From NCBI RefSeq assembly GCF_011420305.2, contig NZ_CP061769.1, positions 3,583,001-3,647,000 on the forward strand: a stretch of DNA of 64,000 nucleotides, in the 5' to 3' direction. A program made the translations under genes and the position numbers. Numbering within the stretch: position 1 is the stretch's first letter; each line of letters begins with the position of its first letter. The stretch comes from Nocardioides ochotonae (lineage in GTDB: Bacteria > Actinomycetota > Actinomycetes > Propionibacteriales > Nocardioidaceae). Under the pieces are notes generated by a model. It did not search any database. It saw nothing but the letters and a program-made list of their open reading frames with translations, and was not told the DNA's origin. This document shows positions 58,918-64,000 of this stretch, one piece after another.

Positions 58918-60477
58918 TCAGGCGGGAGCCGCGACGGCGTACTCCTCGAGCTCGCCGGCGAGGTCGGCGTTGGCGCGGCCGCTGACCAGCGTGCCCTCGG
59001 GGGTGTGCTCCAGGGACTCGATCTCGCCCTGCTGATGGATCCGGTTGACCAGGTCGCCGCGCTCGTAGGGCAGCAGCACCCGGAACTCCACGTCGGGACG
59101 CGGCAGCTCGCTCTCGATCACCGCGAGCGCCTTCGCGATGCCCTCGCCGGTCTTGGCGGAGACGACCACGCAGTGCGGCTCACGCTGCTGGAGCCGCGCG
59201 ATCACCATCGGGTCGGCCTGGTCGGCCTTGTTGATGACGATCAGCTCGGGGACCCCGGCGGCGTCGATGTCGGCCAGCACCGCGCGGACCGCGGAGATCT
59301 GGCCCTCCGGGTCGGGGTGCGAGCCGTCCACGACGTGCAGGATCAGGTCGGCGTCGGCGACCTCCTCCAGCGTGGAGCGGAACGCCTCGACCAGCTGGTG
59401 GGGCAGGTGCCGCACGAAGCCGACGGTGTCGCTCATCGTGTAGACGCGCCCGTCCTCGGTCGTCGTACGACGCGTGGTGGGGTCGAGCGTGGCGAACAGC
59501 GAGTCCTCGACCAGCACCCCGGCGTTGGTGAGCCGGTTGAGCAGCGAGGACTTGCCGGCGTTGGTGTAGCCCGCGATGGCGACGCTGGGGATCTGGTGGC
59601 GACGGCGCTCGGCACGCTTGGTGTCGCGGGTCCCCTTCATCTCCTTCAGCTCGCGGCGCAGCTTGGCGATCTTGGTGTTGATCCGGCGCCGGTCGGTCTC
59701 GATCTTGGTCTCACCGGGACCACGGCCACCGATACCGGCACCGCCGGCGACCCGGCCGCCGACCTGGCGCGACAGGTTGCCGCCCCAGCCGCGCAGGCGC
59801 TGCTTCATGTAGCTCAGTTGCGCCAGCTCGACCTGCGCCTGGCCCTCCTTGGACTTCGCGTGCTGGGCGAAGATGTCGAGGATCAGCGCGGTCCGGTCGA
59901 CGACCTTGACCTTGAGCCGGTCCTCGAGGTTGCGCAGCTGGCTGGGCGCGAGCTCGCCGTCGCAGATGACGGTGTCGGCGCCGGTCGCGGCGACGATCTC
60001 CTTGAGCCCGTCCACCTTGCCGCGGCCGATGTACGTCGCGGGGTCGGGCGTCTGGCGGCGCTGGTAGATCGCCTCCAGCACCTCCGAGCCGGCGGTCTCG
60101 GCAAGCAGCGCGAGCTCGGCCATGGAGTTCTCGGCGTCCTCGACCGATCCCTCGGTCCACACACCCACCAGCACCACGCGCTCGAGGCGCAGCTGGCGGT
60201 ACTCGACCTCGGTGATGTCCTCGAGGTCGGTGCGCAGCGTGGCGACGCGGCGCAGGGCGTGGCGCTCGGCCAGCTCCATCGCGCCGACGGTCGGCTCCTC
60301 CTCGGGGTCCGGCTCGTCGGCCCAGTCGGAGGCGTCCTCGAACGGCTCCCCATCGGGCCCGTCGGGCTCGTCGGTCGTCGGGTCGAGGCGGTCCGTGGAC
60401 GGGTCGGTGTCGTCCCAGCCGGTGGTCTCCTCGAGCGCGTGGTCGAGGCTGAAGTGAGATGCAGAAGAGTTCGTCAT
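58918..60477 (-). CDS. hflX: Ribosome-associated GTPase HflX
   Basis: A 519-aa HflX GTPase that splits stalled 70S ribosomes. The N-terminal HflX domain has YIGRGKVDGLKEIVAATGADTVICDGELAPSQLRNLE, the family's signature. The middle linker is GGRVAGGAGIGGRGPGETKIETDRR. The G domain has G1 AGYTNAGKSSLLNRLT, G2-G3 with FATLDPTTRR and DTVGFVRHLPHQLV, and G4 VINKADQ. An acidic N-terminal extension of about 60 residues precedes it. It is followed by the hydrolase gene and preceded by an SDR gene on the same strand. Confidence 0.95.
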   Translation of the reverse strand: MTNSSASHFSLDHALEETTGWDDTDPSTDRLDPTTDEPDGPDGEPFEDASDWADEPDPEEEPTVGAMELAERHALRRVATLRTDLEDITEVEYRQLRLERVVLVGVWTEGSVEDAENSMAELALLAETAGSEVLEAIYQRRQTPDPATYIGRGKVDGLKEIVAATGADTVICDGELAPSQLRNLEDRLKVKVVDRTALILDIFAQHAKSKEGQAQVELAQLSYMKQRLRGWGGNLSRQVGGRVAGGAGIGGRGPGETKIETDRRRINTKIAKLRRELKEMKGTRDTKRAERRRHQIPSVAIAGYTNAGKSSLLNRLTNAGVLVEDSLFATLDPTTRRTTTEDGRVYTMSDTVGFVRHLPHQLVEAFRSTLEEVADADLILHVVDGSHPDPEGQISAVRAVLADIDAAGVPELIVINKADQADPMVIARLQQREPHCVVVSAKTGEGIAKALAVIESELPRPDVEFRVLLPYERGDLVNRIHQQGEIESLEHTPEGTLVSGRANADLAGELEEYAVAAPA

Positions 60478-60587
60478 ACGCCTTCCAGAGTAGGTCCCCG
60501 GGTGAACGCCCGCGACCGGTTAACTATGCCCGGCGTCCAGGACCCGCCCGGTACCCCGCTCCGCACGGCGCAGCCGCCCGCGTCCGC

Positions 60588-61364
60588 TCACTTCGGGGGC
60601 ATCCGGATGCCGCCGTCGACGCGGACGACCTCGCCGTTCATGTAGGAGTTGGTGAGGCACTCCAGGACCATCGAGGCGAGCTCGTCGGGCGTGCCCAGCC
60701 GGCGCGGGAACAGCACGGACTCGCCCAGCTTGGCCTTGAACGCCTCCGACTCCGGACCCTCGCCGTAGATCGGGGTGTCGATCAGGCCGGGGGCGACCGT
60801 GTTGAGCCGGATCCCCGCGGCCGCGAGGTCGCGGGCCACCGGCAGCGTCATGCCGACCACGCCGCCCTTGGAGGCGGAGTACGACGCCTGGCCGATCTGG
60901 CCGTCGAAGGCGGCCACGCTGGCGAGGTTGACGATCGCGCCGCGGCACCCGTCGGCGTCGGGCTCGTTTCCGCTCATCGCGGTCGCGGTCTGGCGCACCG
61001 CGTCGAAGGTGCCGATCAGGTTGATCGCGATCACCTTGGTGAACGCCTCCAGGGAGTGCGCGGACTCGAGCTGGCCGTCGCGGCCGATGGTGCGCTGGGC
61101 GAAGCCGATGCCGGCGGAGTTGACCACCGCGCGGAGCGGGGCGAGCCGGACGGCCTGCTCGACCGCCGCGGTGATGTCGTCGGTGCGGGTCACGTCGACG
61201 TGCGCGAACACGCCGCCGATCTCCTCCGCCAGCGCCTGGCCCCGCTCGACCTGCAGGTCGGCGACCACGACGTGTGCGCCGCGGGCGGCCAGCTGCCGGG
61301 CTGCGGCGGCGCCGATGCCCGAGGCTCCGCCGGTGACGATCGCGCTTGCTCCGTTGATGTCCAT
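60588..61364 (-). CDS. 3-hydroxyacyl-CoA dehydrogenase-type SDR (HSD17B10-like)
   Basis: A 258-aa SDR starting MDINGASAIVTGGASGIGAAAARQL. The cofactor motif is VTGGASGIG, NSAGIGF replaces the usual NNAG, and Ser/Tyr/Lys lie in IVNLASVAAFDGQIGQASYSASKGGV. The sequence matches HSD17B10-type 3-hydroxyacyl-CoA dehydrogenases, including the insertion ISGNEPDADGCRGAIVN region. These act in fatty acid or isoleucine breakdown. The ATG at 61364 is chosen because it is where homologues begin. Confidence 0.9.
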   Translation of the reverse strand: MDINGASAIVTGGASGIGAAAARQLAARGAHVVVADLQVERGQALAEEIGGVFAHVDVTRTDDITAAVEQAVRLAPLRAVVNSAGIGFAQRTIGRDGQLESAHSLEAFTKVIAINLIGTFDAVRQTATAMSGNEPDADGCRGAIVNLASVAAFDGQIGQASYSASKGGVVGMTLPVARDLAAAGIRLNTVAPGLIDTPIYGEGPESEAFKAKLGESVLFPRRLGTPDELASMVLECLTNSYMNGEVVRVDGGIRMPPK

Positions 61365-61517
61365 GCGCCGGAGCATAGGCGCGCTCGTGCGATGTGCGTC
61401 ACGTGGGCCGGGTCACAGGTGCCGCGCCGTGCCCCGGCGTACGTCTGAGGATCGACTCGACCGGTGACGACTCTCGACTCGACGCTCAGAAGTATCGATT
61501 CAACCGACGGGCGGGGG

Positions 61518-62378
61518 TCACAGGGCGGTGGTGCCGCGGGCGACGAGGACGGCGGGGCCGGTGAGGAGCACCCGGCCCTCGGTGGTCCAGGTGATCGACA
61601 GCGAGCCGCCGGGGACGTCGACGCGGTACGTCGCGTCGCTCGCCGGCGGGGAGCCGATCGTGCCGTGGTGCTCGTGGATGGCGGTGGCCACCATGACCGC
61701 GCAGGCGCCGGTGCCGCAGGAGCGGGTCTCCCCCGAGCCGCGCTCGTGGACGCGCATCTCCACGTGGTGCGGGCCGCGCGGGACGACGAACTCGACGTTG
61801 ACGCCGTGCGGGTAGACCTCCGGGTCGTACGCCGGGGACTCCAGCAGCGACCCGACCGGCCCGGCGGGGTCGAGGGACTCCACCCGGGCCACCGCGTGCG
61901 GGTTGCCCATGTCGACGTGCAGCGCCGGCCAGGTGTGGGCGCCGACCGAGACCATCGTGCCGCCCAGGACACGGGCCACGCCCATGTCCACGGTGACCGC
62001 GTCGCCGTCGACGGTGACGGTCTTGATTCCGTCGCGGGTGCCGACCGGGATCGGGGCACCGGCGTCGACGAGCCCCGCCTCGACCAGGTGGCGGGCGAAG
62101 ACACGCACCCCGTTGCCGCACATCTCCGAGACCGACCCGTCGGCGTTGCGGTAGTCCATGAACCAGGTCGCCTCGGCCGGGTCGACGTGCTCGCGCGCGG
62201 CGGCGTACGCCTCGGTGCGCACGACGCGCAGCACGCCGTCGCCGCCGATGCCGGCCCGCCGGTCGCACAGCGCGCGGACCCGGGCGGCGTCCAGCTCGCC
62301 GTGCACGGCGGTGTCGTGGTCGGGCAGGATCACGAAGTCGTTCTCGGTGCCGTGGCCCTTGAGGAACTCGTAGTGCAT
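61518..62378 (-). CDS. dapF: Diaminopimelate epimerase
   Basis: A 286-aa epimerase converting LL- to meso-diaminopimelate for lysine and peptidoglycan. It begins MHYEFLKGHGTENDFVILPD. The first catalytic Cys lies in GSVSEMCGNGVRVFARHL and the second in GETRSCGTGACAVMVA; the substrate motif DMGNPHAV is present. The start codon shares one base with the stop of the upstream PPOX-type gene (TGATG), so the two are coupled. Confidence 0.97.
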   Translation of the reverse strand: MHYEFLKGHGTENDFVILPDHDTAVHGELDAARVRALCDRRAGIGGDGVLRVVRTEAYAAAREHVDPAEATWFMDYRNADGSVSEMCGNGVRVFARHLVEAGLVDAGAPIPVGTRDGIKTVTVDGDAVTVDMGVARVLGGTMVSVGAHTWPALHVDMGNPHAVARVESLDPAGPVGSLLESPAYDPEVYPHGVNVEFVVPRGPHHVEMRVHERGSGETRSCGTGACAVMVATAIHEHHGTIGSPPASDATYRVDVPGGSLSITWTTEGRVLLTGPAVLVARGTTAL

Positions 62379-63031
62379 CAGGCGTAGAGCCCCTTCGCGT
62401 AGTTCTGCGGTCGGTAGTACTCGTCGAGCTCGGCCAGGCTCATCCCGGTCGTCTCGGTCTCGGCGGCCAGCACCGCGCGCCGCGGCACCACCGCCTCGGG
62501 GTCCCAGGTCTCGGGGTCCCACAGCCCCGCGCGCAGGAACGCCTTGGCGCAGTGGGAGAACAGCTCCTCGATCTCGACCACCACCGCCAGCACCGGTCGG
62601 TGGCCGCGCACCACCAGCTCCTCGAAGAAGGGGGCGTCGGTGACCAGGCGGGCGCGGCCGTTGATGCGCAGCGTGTCGCCGCGGCCGGGGATGAAGAACT
62701 CCAGCCCGACGTGCGGGTTCTCCACGATGTTGCGGTAGCCGTCGGCGCGCCGGTTGCCCGGTCGCTCGGCCAGCGCGATGGTGCGCTCGTCGATGACGTG
62801 GACCAGCGAGCCGGCGGGATCGCCCTTGGGCGAGGCGTCGCACTCCCCAGCCGCCGAGGCGGTCGCCATCACGCAGAACGGCGAGGCGGCGAGCCAGGCG
62901 CGGTCCACCTCGAGCAGCGCGTGGCGGGCCTTGTCGCGGGCCCGCGGCTGCGGCTCCCCGATCACCTCGACGAGCTCCTCGACGCTGGCGATCGTCGCCC
63001 AGTCGGGCGGCGGCTGGGTGGACGGGCTCAC
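62378..63031 (-). CDS. FMN-dependent PPOX-class flavoprotein (MSMEG_1061-like)
   Basis: A 217-aa protein of the pyridoxamine 5'-phosphate oxidase fold. The MSMEG_1061-type pattern is visible: FCVMATASAAGECDASPKGDPAGSLVHVIDERTIALAERPGNRRADGYRNIVENPHVGLEFFIPGRGDTLRINGRA. It likely binds FMN and performs a redox step on an unknown substrate. The stop overlaps the dapF start by one base; a functional link to lysine synthesis is not obvious. Confidence 0.85.
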   Translation of the reverse strand: MSPSTQPPPDWATIASVEELVEVIGEPQPRARDKARHALLEVDRAWLAASPFCVMATASAAGECDASPKGDPAGSLVHVIDERTIALAERPGNRRADGYRNIVENPHVGLEFFIPGRGDTLRINGRARLVTDAPFFEELVVRGHRPVLAVVVEIEELFSHCAKAFLRAGLWDPETWDPEAVVPRRAVLAAETETTGMSLAELDEYYRPQNYAKGLYA

Positions 63032-63092
63032 CTGCCCAATCTACCCAGTCCGCCGCCCGCCGGGATCGGCGCGCTCAGCGGCCCGCCGCGGT

Positions 63093-64000
63093 TCAGCGCA
63101 CCGGCTTCACCACGGCCGCGCTGCCGCCGCCGCGGCGCTCCGGCTCGGCGACCGCGGTGAGCCGGCCGCGCGGGCCGAAGCCGATGGCGGTGGCCGCCCC
63201 GATCTCCGCGGCGCTGGTGAACGCATCGCCCGAGGGCGTCAGGGTGTGCCCGAGCGCCGTGAGCCCGGGCCCGAAGGCGTCGATGAACGCGGGCTCCGCG
63301 GTCACCGCGGCGGTGTTGCGCTGCGCGGCGCGCGGCGCCGCGATCGCCTCGGGCAGGCTCAGGCCGCGGTCCACGACGCCCACGATCATCTGCAGCACCG
63401 TGGTGATGATCGTGGAGCCACCGGGCGAGCCGAGCGCGAGCACCGGCTTGCCGTCACGGGTGATGATCGTCGGCGACATCGAGCTGCGCGGCCGCTTGCC
63501 GGGCTGGATCCGGTTCGGGTCCTGCGGGTCGTAGACGGTGCTGAAGTCGGTGAGCTCGTTGTTGAGCAGGAACCCACGCCCCGGCACGACGATGCCCGAG
63601 CCGCCGGTCTGCTCGATGGTGAGGGTGTACTCCACGACGTTGCCCCACCGGTCGGCCACGGTGAGGTTGGTGGTGGAGATGTTCTCGGTGTCCTCCGCGA
63701 CCTCCCCGGCGGACGCGGGAGCGTCGCAGCGCCCGTCGTACGACGTGACGTCCCCGGCGGCCACCGGCTTGGTCGCCGCGCGCGTCGGGTCGAGCTCGCA
63801 GGCGCGCTCCGCGGCGAAGCGGTCGCTCAGCAGGTCGGAGACGGGGACGTCGACGAAGGCCGGGTCGCCGACGTACTTGCCGCGGTCGGCGAAGGCCAGC
63901 GCGCTGGCCTCGAGGTAGTGGTGCATGGCCTCGGTGTCGTCGAGGTCCTCGAGGTCGAAGCGCTCCAGGATGTTGAGCGCCTCACCGATCGTGGTGCCGC
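63093..64000 (-). CDS. ggt: Gamma-glutamyltransferase (N-terminus beyond right edge)
   Basis: The C-terminal 302 codons of a gamma-glutamyltranspeptidase, an exported enzyme that cleaves and transfers the gamma-glutamyl group of glutathione or related thiols. The autocleavage/catalytic Thr lies in NISTTNLTVADRWGNVVEYT. The Gly-rich region GSPGGSTIITTVLQMIVGVVDRGLSL and the preceding RPRSSMSPTIITRDGKPVLA are typical of the small subunit. The large-subunit start and signal peptide are outside the window. Confidence 0.93.
   Translation of the reverse strand, partial: GTTIGEALNILERFDLEDLDDTEAMHHYLEASALAFADRGKYVGDPAFVDVPVSDLLSDRFAAERACELDPTRAATKPVAAGDVTSYDGRCDAPASAGEVAEDTENISTTNLTVADRWGNVVEYTLTIEQTGGSGIVVPGRGFLLNNELTDFSTVYDPQDPNRIQPGKRPRSSMSPTIITRDGKPVLALGSPGGSTIITTVLQMIVGVVDRGLSLPEAIAAPRAAQRNTAAVTAEPAFIDAFGPGLTALGHTLTPSGDAFTSAAEIGAATAIGFGPRGRLTAVAEPERRGGGSAAVVKPVR

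Noticed and set aside
58858..60645. A 595-codon open frame opposite hflX
   Set aside because: It is an antisense shadow of a certain gene, with no domain and no ribosome site.

Overview
The window is GC-rich, high-G+C actinobacterial DNA. The gene set and order fit the Propionibacteriales, most likely a Nocardioides-type organism: adenosylcobalamin RNR nrdJ next to nrdR, a lexA/LysM divergent pair, then dinG-like helicase, hflX and dapF, plus TY-Chap-type and DUF222/HNH genes. The genus is inferred from this context, not from a marker gene.

Left chromosomal arm (1-19.2 kb). It opens inside a Fur-family regulator translationally coupled to a catalase. Next come a secreted ScyD/ScyE-like propeller, a membrane protein plus winged-helix regulator pair with a leaderless promoter overlapped by two palindromic operators, a 50-aa basic protein, the 23S rRNA methyltransferase RlmC, a TerC-family membrane protein, a TY-Chap (YbjN/CesT-like) protein, a TctB remnant, an FAD monooxygenase, an old-yellow-enzyme reductase, a DHA2 drug exporter, a peptidase E-like protein, a NERD/UvrD-like helicase, a short-chain dehydrogenase, a frameshifted DUF222/HNH endonuclease pseudogene and a DUF6578-like gene.

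Genomic island (about 19.3-49.8 kb). Base composition and codon use become visibly less GC-biased, most proteins are unfamiliar and relics are common. A tandem 11-bp triplet repeat sits at the left edge. Inside are: (a) a three-gene operon of two tiny ORFs and a membrane protein ending in a helicase-associated (HA) domain; (b) a large orphan protein with a PD-(D/E)XK-like C-terminus; (c) a Tn7-like transposition operon (TnsA-like nuclease, TnsB-like DDE transposase, TnsC-like AAA+ ATPase, a second ATPase-like protein lacking a P-loop, and an XRE regulator) with no TniQ/TnsD; (d) a zinc-finger gene whose 3' end recurs as two decayed copies, each at the border of a cargo module; (e) two very large secreted proteins, a cutinase fused to a predicted propeller and a metzincin with Ig-like repeats; (f) a DNA-modification/defence cluster: C5-cytosine methyltransferase, Vsr-like nick endonuclease, Mrr-type nuclease with zinc ribbons, a DHH-like protein, a further nuclease-like protein and a DUF3883 protein. 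The island reads as a Tn7-like element or its remains that has collected defence and secreted-effector modules. No terminal repeats or integration site could be assigned.

Right chromosomal arm (49.9-64 kb). This holds nrdJ and nrdR, whose control region contains two perfect DnaA boxes and a phased set of NrdR-box-like sites; a small membrane protein; the divergent LysM/lexA pair with three SOS boxes between them; a DinG/XPD helicase; an SGNH hydrolase; hflX; an SDR; dapF overlapped by a PPOX-type flavoprotein gene; and a gamma-glutamyltransferase cut by the right edge. Several genes in all three regions (4045, 34490, 39260, 41537, 53898, 58795) appear to start directly at the transcription start (leaderless), as is common in Actinobacteria.
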